Assembly: GCF_014651115.1 (NCBI RefSeq)
Contig: NZ_BMWG01000008.1
Coordinates: 69,654 to 108,453, forward strand
DNA from: Streptomyces inusitatus
GTDB lineage: Bacteria; Actinomycetota; Actinomycetes; Streptomycetales; Streptomycetaceae
DNA: 38,800 nucleotides
Reading direction: 5' to 3'
Of the stretch, positions 7,945-18,265 are shown one piece after another (position 1 is the stretch's first letter; each line of letters starts with the position of its first letter). The position numbers and the translations under genes are program-made. The notes beneath the pieces are model-generated. The model was not told the DNA's origin, made no database searches, and saw nothing but the letters and a program-made list of their open reading frames with translations.

Positions 7945-9165
7945 GTGCCTCGTACCGTCAGGGACGTCGTCTTCGTCGACGGCGTCCGCACCCCGTTCGG
8001 CAAGGCGGGCCCGAAGGGCATCTACCACGAGACCCGGGCCGACGATCTCGTCGTCAAGGCCATCAGGGAGCTGCTGCGGCGCAACCCGGGCCTCGACCCC
8101 GCCCGGATCGACGAGGTCGCCATCGCCGCCACCACCCAGATCGGCGACCAGGGCCTGACCCTCGGACGGACGGCCGGAATCCTCGCCGGGCTGCCGCAGT
8201 CCGTCCCGGGCTACTCGATCGACCGGATGTGCGCGGGCGCGATGACCGCCGTCACCACCACCGCCGGCTCCATCGCCTTCGGCGCCTACGACGTGGTCGT
8301 CGCGGGCGGCGTCGAGCACATGGGCCGGCACCCGATGGGCGAGGGCGTCGATCCCAACCCCCGCTTCGTCAGCGAGCGGCTCGTGGACGAGTCCGCCCTC
8401 TTCATGGGCATGACCGCGGAGAACCTCCACGACCGCTATCCGTCGATCACCAAGCAGCGCGCTGACGAGTACGCGGTCCGCTCCCAGGAGAAGGCCGCGA
8501 AGGCGTACGCCGACGGCAGCATCCAGCAGGACCTGGTCCCGATCTCGGTGCGCCGCACCACCCCGGAGACCGGCGAGACCGGCTGGGGGCTCGCGACCGA
8601 GGACGAGCCGATGCGCCCCGGCACCACGCTGGAGAACCTGGCGGGCCTCAAGACGCCGTTCCGTCCGCACGGCCGGGTCACCGCGGGCAACGCCGCCGGT
8701 CTCAACGACGGCGCGACCGCGTCGCTGATCGCCTCCGAGGAGTTCGCCCGCGAGGCGGGCCTGCCGGTGCGGATGCGGCTGGTCTCCTTCGCGTACACCG
8801 GGGTCGAGCCGGAGGTCATGGGGTACGGCCCCATCCCGGCGACCGAGAAGGCCCTCGCCAAGGCGGGGCTGACCATCGGGGACATCGGCCTCTTCGAGAT
8901 CAATGAGGCCTTCGCCGTCCAGGTGCTGGCCTTCCTGGAGCACTACGGCATCGCCGACGACGACGCGCGCGTCAACCAGTACGGCGGCGCGATCGCCTTC
9001 GGCCACCCGCTGGCCTCCTCCGGCGTACGGCTGATGACTCAGCTGGCCCGGCAGTTCGAGGCGCAGCCCGAGGTCCGTTACGGCCTCACCACCATGTGCG
9101 TCGGCTTCGGCATGGGCGCGTCGGTCATCTGGGAGAACCCGCACTTCGCCGGAGGCGCACAGTGA
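7945..9165 (+). CDS. fadA: Thiolase (acetyl-CoA acyltransferase)
   Basis: A 406-residue thiolase catalysing the last step of fatty-acid beta-oxidation: thiolytic cleavage of 3-ketoacyl-CoA to acetyl-CoA and a shortened acyl-CoA. The nucleophile is C96 in DRMCAGAMTAV. The C-terminal pair is present as GGAIAFGHPLASSG (His) and TMCVGFGMGAS (Cys), and NEAFA supplies the remaining active-site block. GTG 7945 is preceded by GGAGGAG (7931-7937). The stop overlaps the start of the next gene by four bases (GTGA), indicating translational coupling with the multifunctional beta-oxidation enzyme and an alpha2-beta2-type complex. Confidence 0.93.
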   Translation: MPRTVRDVVFVDGVRTPFGKAGPKGIYHETRADDLVVKAIRELLRRNPGLDPARIDEVAIAATTQIGDQGLTLGRTAGILAGLPQSVPGYSIDRMCAGAMTAVTTTAGSIAFGAYDVVVAGGVEHMGRHPMGEGVDPNPRFVSERLVDESALFMGMTAENLHDRYPSITKQRADEYAVRSQEKAAKAYADGSIQQDLVPISVRRTTPETGETGWGLATEDEPMRPGTTLENLAGLKTPFRPHGRVTAGNAAGLNDGATASLIASEEFAREAGLPVRMRLVSFAYTGVEPEVMGYGPIPATEKALAKAGLTIGDIGLFEINEAFAVQVLAFLEHYGIADDDARVNQYGGAIAFGHPLASSGVRLMTQLARQFEAQPEVRYGLTTMCVGFGMGASVIWENPHFAGGAQ

Positions 9166-11291
9166 GCAAGACAGCCGAACTCCTCAAGGGCGCGGCCCAG
9201 CTGTTCCCCGACGAGGTCGTCACCAGCGCGCATGTACGCCATCTCGACCTGCCCGCCGGGGCCGGCCGATTCGCGCTGATCACGCTGGACAACGGTCTCG
9301 ACCACACGAAGCCGACCACCTTCGGTCCTCAGTCGCTCGCCAACCTCGACGCGGCGATCGACCAGGTCGAGCGGGAGGCGGCCGAGGGCTCGATCGTCGG
9401 CGCCGGTCTGACCGGGAAGCCGTTCATCTTCGCCGTCGGGGCCGACCTCAAGGGCGTCGAGCTGCTGCGCACCCATGAGCAGGCGCTGGCCATCGGGCGG
9501 GGCGGGCACGAGGTCTTCAAGCGCCTCTCCTCGCTCGCGGTGCCGACCTTCGCGTACTACAACGGTGCGGCGATGGGCGGCGGGGTCGAGGTCGGGCTGC
9601 ACTGCTCGTACCGTACGGTCTCCCGGGCCGTGCCCGCCTTCTCGCTGCCCGAGGTCTTCCTCGGGCTGGTCCCGGGCTGGGGCGGCTGTGCGCTGCTGCC
9701 GAACCTGATCGGCGCGGACCGGGCCGTCACGGTGATCATCGAGAACTCGCTGAATCAGAACCGCCAGCTCAAGGGCGGTCAGGTCTTCGATCTCGGCATC
9801 GCGGACGCGATCTTCGACGGCGCGGACTTCCTGGAGCGGTCGCTGGTGTGGACCGCCTCCGTCCTCACGGGCCAGACGGTCGTCGAGCGGGCCGAGGTCG
9901 ACCGGGGCGAGGCCTGGGACGCGGCCGTGGCGCGGGGCAGGTTCATCGCCGACGGCAAGGTGCACGGCGCGGCCCCGGCCGCGTACCGCGCCCTGGAGAT
10001 CATCGCCGCCGCCAAGGACGGCGATCTCCAGGCCGGTTTCGACGCCGAGGACGAGGCGCTCGCCGATCTGATCATGGGCGGGGAGCTGCGCGCCGGTATC
10101 TACGCCTTCAATCTGGTGCAGAAGCGCGGCAAGCGCCCGGCGGGGGCCCCGGACAGGAATCTGGCCCGGCCGGTCACCAAGGTCGGTGTCGTGGGCGCGG
10201 GTCTGATGGCCTCGCAGCTGGCGCTGCTCTTCGTACGCCGTCTTGAGGTGCCGGTCGTGCTGACCGACATCGACCAGGAGCGGATCGACAAGGGGGTGGG
10301 CTATGTCCACTCCGAGATCGACCGGCTGCTGGGCAAGGGCCGGATCAGCCAGGACCGGGCGAATCGCTTCAAGGCCCTGGTCACCGGTGTGCTGGACAAG
10401 GCCGATGGCTTCTCGGACGCCGATTTCGTGATCGAGGCAGTCTTCGAGGAGATGGGCGTCAAGCAGAAGGTGTTCGCGGAGGTCGAGGCGGTCGCCCCGG
10501 CGCACGCGATCCTCGCCACCAACACCTCCTCGCTCTCGGTGAGCGAGATGGCGTCGAAGCTGAAGCACCCCGAGCGGGTCGTGGGCTTCCACTTCTTCAA
10601 CCCGGTGGCGGTGCTTCCGCTGCTGGAGATCGTCCGGGGCGAGCTGACCGACGATGCCTCGCTGGCCACCGCGTTCGGGGTGGCGAAGAAGCTGAAGAAG
10701 ACCGCCGTGCTGGTCAAGGACGCCCCGGCGTTCGTGGTCAACCGGATCCTGACCCGGTTCATGGGCGAGGTCCAGAACGTCATCGACGAGGGCACCCCGG
10801 TCGAGGTCGCCGAGCGCGCGGTGGAGCCGCTGGGTCTGCCGATGTCGCCGCTGGTGCTGCTGGAGCTGGTGGGTCCGGCGATCGGTCTGCATGTCTCCGA
10901 GACCCTCAACAGGGCCTTCCCGGACCGGTTCACCGTCTCCGCGAACCTGGCGGCGGTGGTGAAGGCCGGCAAGCGCGGCTTCTATGTGTACGACTCCGGC
11001 CGGCCGGAGCTGGACCCCGAGGTCGCGGCGCTGCTGCGGCAGGGCGACACGGTCCTGACCGAGGAGGAGACCCGGGCCCGGGTGCTGGGCGCGGTGGCCG
11101 AGGAGATCGGGCTGATGCTGGACGAGGGCGTCGTGGCCGAGGCCCAGGACATCGACCTCTGCCTGATCACCGGCGCGGGCTGGCCCTTCCATCTGGGCGG
11201 CGTCACCCCGTATCTCGACCGTGAGGGCGTCTCCGAGCGGGTGAACGGCAAGCGGTTCCTCGCGCCGGGTGTGGCGAGCGTGCCCGCGTAG
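9162..11291 (+). CDS. fadB: Enoyl-CoA hydratase / 3-hydroxyacyl-CoA dehydrogenase
   Basis: A 709-residue two-domain beta-oxidation enzyme. The N-terminal crotonase domain keeps both catalytic glutamates: E143 in GGGVEVGLH and E164 in SLPEVFLGLVPGWGG. The dehydrogenase domain begins near residue 340 with a Rossmann motif KVGVVGAGLMASQLA, in which the usual third glycine of GxGxxG is alanine. The catalytic His lies in GFHFFNPVAVLPLLEI, followed by the C-terminal helical dimer domain (KDAPAFVVNRIL). It hydrates enoyl-CoA and oxidises the product with NAD. GTG 9162 follows GGAGG (9151-9155) and overlaps the thiolase stop; upstream in-frame codons belong to the fadA antisense frame. It ends before a strong hairpin. 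Confidence 0.93.
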   Translation: MSKTAELLKGAAQLFPDEVVTSAHVRHLDLPAGAGRFALITLDNGLDHTKPTTFGPQSLANLDAAIDQVEREAAEGSIVGAGLTGKPFIFAVGADLKGVELLRTHEQALAIGRGGHEVFKRLSSLAVPTFAYYNGAAMGGGVEVGLHCSYRTVSRAVPAFSLPEVFLGLVPGWGGCALLPNLIGADRAVTVIIENSLNQNRQLKGGQVFDLGIADAIFDGADFLERSLVWTASVLTGQTVVERAEVDRGEAWDAAVARGRFIADGKVHGAAPAAYRALEIIAAAKDGDLQAGFDAEDEALADLIMGGELRAGIYAFNLVQKRGKRPAGAPDRNLARPVTKVGVVGAGLMASQLALLFVRRLEVPVVLTDIDQERIDKGVGYVHSEIDRLLGKGRISQDRANRFKALVTGVLDKADGFSDADFVIEAVFEEMGVKQKVFAEVEAVAPAHAILATNTSSLSVSEMASKLKHPERVVGFHFFNPVAVLPLLEIVRGELTDDASLATAFGVAKKLKKTAVLVKDAPAFVVNRILTRFMGEVQNVIDEGTPVEVAERAVEPLGLPMSPLVLLELVGPAIGLHVSETLNRAFPDRFTVSANLAAVVKAGKRGFYVYDSGRPELDPEVAALLRQGDTVLTEEETRARVLGAVAEEIGLMLDEGVVAEAQDIDLCLITGAGWPFHLGGVTPYLDREGVSERVNGKRFLAPGVASVPA

Positions 11292-11316
11292 CGGACCGCT
11301 GCACGGGCTGTTACGG

Positions 11317-11353
11317 ACAGGGGCGGTACGGGATGTTCCCGTACCGCCCCTGT
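11317..11353. terminator. fadAB terminator hairpin
   Basis: Perfect 17-bp arms (11317-11333 ACAGGGGCGGTACGGGA and 11337-11353) with a TGT turn, 26 bases after the fadB stop and 28 bases before the next start. Confidence 0.8.
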
Positions 11354-11380
11354 CGTCGTCGGCGGGTAGGCTCGCGGCCG

Positions 11381-11788
11381 ATGACGGAGCCGATACCGGA
11401 GCAGCCCCGGACCACCCTGCTGATCGTCGACGGCGCGAATGTCGTCGGCTCCGTACCGGACGGCTGGTGGCGCGACCGGCGCGGGGCGGCGACCCGGCTG
11501 CGGGACCGGCTGGTGCGGTACGCGGCCGAGGGCGTCGGGGGCGAGCCGGGGCCGCTGGAGGTCGTGCTGGTGGTGGAGGGCGCGGCGCGCGGTGTCGCGC
11601 CGGTGCCGGGGGTGCGGGTCGAGGAGGCCCCGGGCAGCGGCGACGACCACATCGCGGCGCTCGCGGCCGGGGCGGCGGACCGGCCGTGTCTGGTGATCAC
11701 GGCCGACCGCGGGCTTCGCGACCGGGTCGCGGCGGTGGGGGCCCGTACGGCGGGCCCGCGCACGGTGTACGGCCCGCACGCCCCCTGA
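11381..11788 (+). CDS. NYN/PIN-like domain protein
   Basis: A 135-residue protein with a PIN/NYN-type fold signature: hydrophobic strand then LLIVDGANVVG (D17), a central GSGDDHIAAL acidic pair and VITADRGLRDRV near the end. Together these give the acidic constellation expected for a metal-dependent RNase of the NYN superfamily. Length fits a single domain. ATG 11381 is chosen so that the protein begins just before the first beta-strand; the in-frame upstream start at 11333 lies inside the fadAB terminator and is unlikely. No partner antitoxin gene adjoins it, so a toxin role is not supported. It faces the APC permease convergently. Confidence 0.7.
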   Translation: MTEPIPEQPRTTLLIVDGANVVGSVPDGWWRDRRGAATRLRDRLVRYAAEGVGGEPGPLEVVLVVEGAARGVAPVPGVRVEEAPGSGDDHIAALAAGAADRPCLVITADRGLRDRVAAVGARTAGPRTVYGPHAP

Positions 11789-11807
11789 GCGCCCCAAGGC
11801 GCCCCCG

Positions 11808-11843
11808 CGGCCCCTCAGGGGCTCCCAGCGGCCCTCAGGGGCC
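11808..11843. terminator. Twin small hairpins between convergent genes
   Basis: Two consecutive inverted repeats, CCCCTCAGGGG (near 11813) and GGCCCTCAGGGGCC (near 11830), lie between the NYN gene and the permease stop. They share the CCCTCAGGGG core and probably end both transcripts. Confidence 0.5.
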
Positions 11844-11844
11844 T

Positions 11845-13356
11845 TTAGTGGGGCACCTTCGCACCGGGCTCCAGCCGACTGTGCGAGCGCCCGTACACGA
11901 AGTACACGATGACGCCGAGCAGCATCCACAGACCGAACCGCAGCCAGGTCTCGCTGGGCAGATTGAGCATCAGCCAGAACGAGGCGGCCACCGAGACGAT
12001 CGGCAGCAGCGGGACCAGCGGGGTGCGGAAGGCGCGCGGCAGATCGGGGCGGGTGCGGCGGAGGATGACGACGCCGAGCGCCACGATGACGAAGGCGAAG
12101 AGGGTGCCGATGTTGACCAGGGCGGCGAGTTCCTCGATGTTGGTCAGTCCCGCGACGATCGCGATCACGATGCCGAGCAGCAGGGTGGCCCGGTAGGGGG
12201 TGCGGTAGCGCGGGTGGGTGCGGGAGAAGAATCTCGGCAGCAGCCCGTCCCGGCTCATCGCGAAGAACACCCGGGTCTGGCCGAGCAGCAGGATCATGCA
12301 GACGGAGGTGAGACCGATGACCGCGCCGAAGCTGATGACCCCCGCGTACCAGGGGTGGCCGGTGGCCTTGAAGGCGTCGGCGAGCGGGGCGTCGACGGTC
12401 AGCTCCGTGTAGTGCTGCATGCCCGTGACGACGATCGAGACGGCGACGTAGAGCAGGGTGCAGATGAACAGCGAGCCGAGGATGCCCCGGGGCATGTCCC
12501 GCTGGGGCAGTTTGGTCTCCTCGGCGGCCGTGGCCACGACGTCGAAGCCGATGAAGGCGAAGAAGACCACGGAGGCGGCGGTGAAGATGCCCATGACGCC
12601 GAAGCTCGTCGGCGCGTAGCCGAAGATCATCTGGATGAGCGGCTGCTGGAGCCCCGATTCGCCCGGCACCTCGCTGGCGGGCGGGATGAAGGGGCTGTAG
12701 TTGGACACCTTGATGAAGAAGGCCCCCGCGACGATGACCAGCAGGACCACGGCCACCTTGATGGCGACGACCACGGTGGTGACCCGGGCGGAGAGCTTCA
12801 TGCCGAGGACGAGGATGCCGGTGAGCAGCAGGACCAGCAGAAAGGCGAGCAGGTCGAAGCCGAAGCCGCTGACCGGGTTGGTGCCGGCGATGGCGTCGGG
12901 GAGCTGCCAGCCGGCGTTGTCCAGGAGTGAGCGGAAGTAGCCGGACCAGCCGACGGCGACCACCGCCGTGCCCACGGCGAACTCCAGGACCAGGTCCCAG
13001 CCGATGATCCAGGCCGGCAGCTCGCCGAGCGAGGCGTAGGCGAAGGTGTACGCCGATCCCGCGACCGGGACCGTCGAGGCGAACTCCGCGTAGCAGAGGG
13101 CGGCGAGTCCGCAGACGACCCCGGCGATGACGAAGGCCACCGCGGTGGCGGGTCCGGCGGTCTCCTTGGCGACCGCGCCGGTGAGGACGAAGATGCCGGT
13201 GCCGATGATGACGCCGACCCCGAAGACCGTGAGGTCCAGTGCGGAGAGGGACCGTTTGAGCGCGTGCTCGGGTTCCTCGGTGTCGTGGATGGACTGCTCG
13301 ACGGATTTGGTCCGGAAGACACCCGCTCCGTTCGCGGGGTCTGTCTGTGTGCTCAC
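11845..13356 (-). CDS. APC-family amino acid permease
   Basis: A 503-residue membrane protein with about twelve to thirteen hydrophobic helices. The first helix carries FGVGVIIGTGIFVLTG, the substrate-backbone-binding motif of amino acid/polyamine/organocation transporters. The extended second helix and the AGSAYTFAYASLGELPAWIIGWDLVLEF region resemble the cationic amino acid transporter (CAT) branch. The N-terminal ~45 residues are hydrophilic. GTG 13356 is preceded by GGAGGT on the minus strand. It is separated from upstream dxs by a strong terminator, so it probably has its own promoter. Substrate specificity is not readable; arginine or lysine-type uptake is the family default. Confidence 0.85.
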   Translation of the reverse strand: MSTQTDPANGAGVFRTKSVEQSIHDTEEPEHALKRSLSALDLTVFGVGVIIGTGIFVLTGAVAKETAGPATAVAFVIAGVVCGLAALCYAEFASTVPVAGSAYTFAYASLGELPAWIIGWDLVLEFAVGTAVVAVGWSGYFRSLLDNAGWQLPDAIAGTNPVSGFGFDLLAFLLVLLLTGILVLGMKLSARVTTVVVAIKVAVVLLVIVAGAFFIKVSNYSPFIPPASEVPGESGLQQPLIQMIFGYAPTSFGVMGIFTAASVVFFAFIGFDVVATAAEETKLPQRDMPRGILGSLFICTLLYVAVSIVVTGMQHYTELTVDAPLADAFKATGHPWYAGVISFGAVIGLTSVCMILLLGQTRVFFAMSRDGLLPRFFSRTHPRYRTPYRATLLLGIVIAIVAGLTNIEELAALVNIGTLFAFVIVALGVVILRRTRPDLPRAFRTPLVPLLPIVSVAASFWLMLNLPSETWLRFGLWMLLGVIVYFVYGRSHSRLEPGAKVPH

Positions 13357-13442
13357 CGTGCACCTCCACGCTGTGTCGTCCCCGTCATGATCGGGACGGC
13401 GGGCGGTCCAGGGGCGGCCGTACGAGTGGTATTCACACGGAT

Positions 13443-13481
13443 GGCCGGGAGGGTCACCCTTCTTGGGTGACCCTCCCGGCC
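13443..13481. terminator. dxs terminator hairpin
   Basis: Perfect 17-bp arms (13443-13459, 13465-13481) around TTCTT. It lies 65 bases downstream of the dxs stop on the minus strand and isolates the permease gene. Confidence 0.8.
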
Positions 13482-13545
13482 GGGAACGGTCTCTCGGCGC
13501 TGCCGCCGCGCGTCGGTCGCGCGTGAGCCGCGGACCGGTCGTGCG

Positions 13546-15519
13546 TCAGTCGCGGACCGGCTCGACCTCCGGGTCGGCCGCCCTGGCGGAGCCGCCGTCG
13601 AGCTTCGCCACCAGGCCGGTGACCTGGCGGGCGATGTCGGGGGCGGTCAGCCCGATCTCGGCCATGACCTCCTTGCGGGAGGCGTGGTCGAGGAAGCGCG
13701 GCGGAATGCCGAAGTCGCGGAGCGGCATGTCGACGCCCGCGTCGCGCAGCGCCTGGGCGACGGCGGAGCCGACACCGCCGACGCGGCTGTTGTCCTCGAC
13801 GGTGACGACGACCCGGTGCCGCTCGGCGAGCGGCGGAAGGGCCTCGTCGACCGGCTTGACCCAGCGGGGGTCGACCACGGTGGTGGAGATGCCCTGCGCG
13901 TCGAGGAGATCGGCGATCTCCAGGCACATCGGGGCGAGCGCGCCGACGGAGACCAGGAGCACGTCCGGGCGGTCGGCGTCGGGGCGGCGCAGCACATCCA
14001 TGCCGCCGACCCGGCCCACGGCCTTGACGGAGGGGCCGACCGCGCCCTTGGAGAAGCGGACCACGGTGGGCGCGTCGTCGACGGCGACGGCCTCGCGGAG
14101 CTGGGCGCGGACCTGGTCGGCGTCGCGCGGGGCGGCGATCCGCAGGCCGGGGACGACCTGGAGGATCGACATGTCCCACATGCCGTTGTGGGAGGCGCCG
14201 TCGGTGCCGGTGATGCCGGCCCGGTCCAGGACGAATGTCACTCCGCAGTTGTGCAGGGCCACATCCATGAGCACCTGGTCGAAGGCGCGGTTGAGGAAGG
14301 TGGCGTACACCGCGAAGACGGGGTGGACTCCCCCGGTGGCGAGACCGGCGGCGGAGACCGCGCCGTGCTGCTCGGCGATGCCGACGTCGTAGACCCGGTC
14401 GGGGTAGGCCTTGGCGAATCTGTCGAGGCCGACGGGCTGGAGCATCGCGGCGGTGATCGCGACGATGTCCTCGCGCTCGGCGCCGAGCTTGACCATCTCC
14501 TCGCCGAAGACGGAGGTCCAGTCGAGGCCGGAGCTGGCGATCGGCAGACCGGTGTCGGGGTGGATCTTGCCGACGGCGTGGAAGCGGTCGGCCTCGTCCT
14601 GGAGGGCGGGCTGGTAGCCGCGGCCCTTCTCGGTGAGGCAGTGGACGATCACGGGCCCGCCGAAGCGCTTGGCGCGGGCCAGCGCGGACTCCAGGGCCTC
14701 GATGTCGTGGCCGTCGATGGGCCCGACGTACTTGAGGCCGAGGTCCTCGAACATGCCCTGGGGGGCGATGAAGTCCTTGAGGCCCTTCTTGGCCCCGTGG
14801 AGCGTCTCGTACAGCGGCTTTCCGACGACCGGGGTGCGGCCGAGGATGTCCTTGCCGCGGGCGAGGAAGCGCTCGTAGCCGTCGGTGGTGCGCAGGGTGG
14901 CGAGATGGTTGGCGAGGCCGCCGATGGTGGGCGCGTAGGAGCGCTCGTTGTCGTTGACCACGATCACCAGCGGGCGGTCCTTGGCGGCGGCGATGTTGTT
15001 CAGCGCCTCCCAGGCCATACCGCCGGTGAGGGCGCCGTCACCGATCACCGCGACGACGTGGTCGTCCTTGCGCAGCACCTCATTGGCCTTGGCGAGGCCG
15101 TCGGCCCAGCCGAGGACGGTGGAGGCGTGGGAGTTCTCGATGCAGTCGTGGTCGGACTCGGCGCGCGCCGGGTAGCCGGAGAGGCCGCCCTTCATCTTCA
15201 GGCGCGAGAAGTCCTGCCGGCCGGTGAGCAGCTTGTGCACATAGCTCTGGTGGCCGGTGTCCCACAGGACCTTGTCCCGGGGAGAGTCGAAGACCCGGTG
15301 CAGGGCGATGGTCAGCTCGACCACGCCGAGGTTGGGGCCGAGGTGGCCGCCAGTCTTGGACACGGCGTCGACGAGGAAGGAACGGATCTCCGCGGCCAGC
15401 TGATCAAGCTGTTCCGGGCTGAGCCGGTCCAGATCGCGCGGTCCCTCGATGCGGGTCAGCAGATCCCACCCGTCGCCCACCACCACCCTTGAGCGACGCG
15501 CTTCGCGCGGATCCTTCAC
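13546..15519 (-). CDS. dxs: 1-deoxy-D-xylulose-5-phosphate synthase
   Basis: Dxs condenses pyruvate and glyceraldehyde-3-phosphate, with thiamine diphosphate, to give DXP, the entry to the non-mevalonate isoprenoid route. It has 657 residues. The [12 protein letters not shown] and WDTGHQSY(V)HK blocks are at the N-terminus. The ThDP motif is [16 protein letters not shown] with [11 protein letters not shown], the catalytic Glu is in [16 protein letters not shown], and [18 protein letters not shown] follows. The annotated start GTG 15519 has AAGGAGG directly upstream. It adds about 14 residues ([10 protein letters not shown]...) before the [15 protein letters not shown] region where most Dxs proteins begin, so an internal start near residue 12 is an alternative. 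Confidence 0.95.
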   Translation of the reverse strand: MKDPREARRSRVVVGDGWDLLTRIEGPRDLDRLSPEQLDQLAAEIRSFLVDAVSKTGGHLGPNLGVVELTIALHRVFDSPRDKVLWDTGHQSYVHKLLTGRQDFSRLKMKGGLSGYPARAESDHDCIENSHASTVLGWADGLAKANEVLRKDDHVVAVIGDGALTGGMAWEALNNIAAAKDRPLVIVVNDNERSYAPTIGGLANHLATLRTTDGYERFLARGKDILGRTPVVGKPLYETLHGAKKGLKDFIAPQGMFEDLGLKYVGPIDGHDIEALESALARAKRFGGPVIVHCLTEKGRGYQPALQDEADRFHAVGKIHPDTGLPIASSGLDWTSVFGEEMVKLGAEREDIVAITAAMLQPVGLDRFAKAYPDRVYDVGIAEQHGAVSAAGLATGGVHPVFAVYATFLNRAFDQVLMDVALHNCGVTFVLDRAGITGTDGASHNGMWDMSILQVVPGLRIAAPRDADQVRAQLREAVAVDDAPTVVRFSKGAVGPSVKAVGRVGGMDVLRRPDADRPDVLLVSVGALAPMCLEIADLLDAQGISTTVVDPRWVKPVDEALPPLAERHRVVVTVEDNSRVGGVGSAVAQALRDAGVDMPLRDFGIPPRFLDHASRKEVMAEIGLTAPDIARQVTGLVAKLDGGSARAADPEVEPVRD

Positions 15520-15823
15520 TCTGCCTCCTTGCGTATTGAGCTGGGTGTACTGAGCCGGGTCGAGACCGTGACGATGTGGTTGAGTCTAATGTTCCGCTCC
15601 TGGCCATGGTCTTCGGGCAGGGCGATCGGGCTCATGGGATTGGCGGATCCCCCGCGCACGGGGTTGGAATACGGGAGAATGCCCCGGCCCTGTGCGTCGC
15701 GGTGAGCCGCGCGTCCGCCGCACATCTGTCGGACGCGTACGGCGGTGCGCGAGGTTCCCGGGAGGGCACGGGCGGGGCCGACAGTGGCGAGAACCACATC
15801 CGCCCGCGGGCGGGGGCGGGTCC
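15520..15823. other. 304-base gap between ROK gene and dxs
   Basis: No convincing gene; short frames here lack family features and codon bias. The dxs promoter should lie in the part near 15560-15600, where TTGAGTCTAATG stands out as AT-richer. In S. coelicolor, from memory, the xylFGH transporter genes lie between these two genes; here they are absent. Confidence 0.4.
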
Positions 15824-17101
<1,278 letters not shown>

Positions 17102-17235
17102 CCCTGCTCACTCATTCCCGCCCGGAGCGTCCCGGAGCGTCCCGGCGGAACCCCGGGACTCGCTCCACCTTGTGAGGGCCAAGCTCTCCGGCCGCGGGGG
17201 ACGCCGTCAAGACCTGTGAGGTCACGGCGCGCATC

Positions 17236-17265
17236 GGCCCCCGGCGGAACCGTCCGCCGGGGGCC
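17236..17265. terminator. Sugar ABC operon terminator
   Basis: Perfect 13-bp arms GGCCCCCGGCGGA (17236-17248) and complement (17253-17265), loop ACCG, 57 bases past the last permease stop on the minus strand and before the ROK gene. Confidence 0.75.
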
Positions 17266-17321
17266 CGCGGGCGTCGCCCGCGCGCTGCTCGTACCTCTGC
17301 TCGTACTCTCCGCCCGTACCG

Positions 17322-18254
17322 CTACTTGATCGCGCCGGCGGTGAGACCGGCCTGGACCTGGCGCTGGAAGATCGCGTACACGATGAGCACCGGGAGCATG
17401 GCGATCATCATGCCCGCCATCAGCGCCCCCCAGTCGTTCTCATAGCCCTGCTGGAGGGCGATCATCGCCAGACCCTGGGTGAGTACGTACTTCTCCTCCT
17501 GCTGGTTGAGGACCATCGGCAGCAGATACTGATTCCACTGCCCCAGGAAGTTGAAGATGCCGATGCTGATCAGACCGGGCTTGGCCATCGGCAGCATCAC
17601 CTGGAAGAACGTCCGGGTGTGCGAGGCTCCGTCGATCATCGCCGCCTCCGCCACCGAGTTCGGCAGCGTACGGAAGAAGGAGGTCATGAAGAAGACGGTG
17701 AAGGGCAGCGAGTAGGCGATGTAGACCAGGATCAGTCCGTGGTAGGTCGCCAGCAGTGTGCTGCCCGGGAAGTCCCTCAGTACGAAGAAGAGGGGGATCA
17801 CCAGCATGAACACCGGGAAGGACATGCCCGCCACGAACAGGTAGTAGATAAATCTGTTCCCCGGGAAGGTGAAGCGCGCCAGCACATAGGCGGCCATGGA
17901 GCCCAGCACCATGGTGCCCACCACCGAACCGCCCACCACGATGGCGGTGTTGATGAAGTACTGGCCCATGTTCGCGTCGTTCCACGCGTTGGACCAGTTC
18001 TCCCAGTGGAGGGCGGTCGGCAGCCCCCAGGGGTCGGTCAGGATGCCGTTGCTGTCCTTGAAGGCGCTCCAGAGCACCCACAGCAGCGGCACGCCGACCA
18101 TCAGCGCCCAGACGACGAGAATGCCGTGCGAGAAGACATTCAGCACCCCGCCCTCGGTGGCGACGCGTTTCTTCGCCGCCGGGCCGTCGGCCCCGGTGGC
18201 ACGGGGGGCGGGCGTGTCCAGCTTCGCCACCGCATCGATCTCTTCGGTCGTCAT
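17322..18254 (-). CDS. ngcG: Sugar ABC transporter permease (NgcG-like)
   Basis: A 310-residue MalG-type inner-membrane permease. After a ~40-residue cytoplasmic N-terminus there are six predicted helices. The EAA loop that docks the ATPase is at about residues 205-225 (EAAMIDGASHTRTFFQVMLP), and the C-terminus QVQAGLTAGAIK is the classic MalG-family ending. It starts 11 bases after the preceding permease stop, so it is the third gene of the operon. No ATP-binding gene is present; streptomycete sugar importers of this class share the MsiK ATPase (established knowledge). The substrate assignment to GlcNAc/chitobiose rests on synteny with NgcEFG and on the binding protein. Confidence 0.82.
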   Translation of the reverse strand: MTTEEIDAVAKLDTPAPRATGADGPAAKKRVATEGGVLNVFSHGILVVWALMVGVPLLWVLWSAFKDSNGILTDPWGLPTALHWENWSNAWNDANMGQYFINTAIVVGGSVVGTMVLGSMAAYVLARFTFPGNRFIYYLFVAGMSFPVFMLVIPLFFVLRDFPGSTLLATYHGLILVYIAYSLPFTVFFMTSFFRTLPNSVAEAAMIDGASHTRTFFQVMLPMAKPGLISIGIFNFLGQWNQYLLPMVLNQQEEKYVLTQGLAMIALQQGYENDWGALMAGMMIAMLPVLIVYAIFQRQVQAGLTAGAIK

Positions 18255-18265
18255 CCGCCGTACCC

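Noticed and set aside
11381..11788. NYN/PIN protein as a toxin-antitoxin toxin
   Set aside because: No small antitoxin frame precedes it; a terminator and only 28 bases separate it from fadB, and its neighbour is convergent.
15516..15797. A 93-residue minus-strand frame upstream of dxs
   Set aside because: No domain, weak codon bias, and it would fill the space needed for the dxs promoter.
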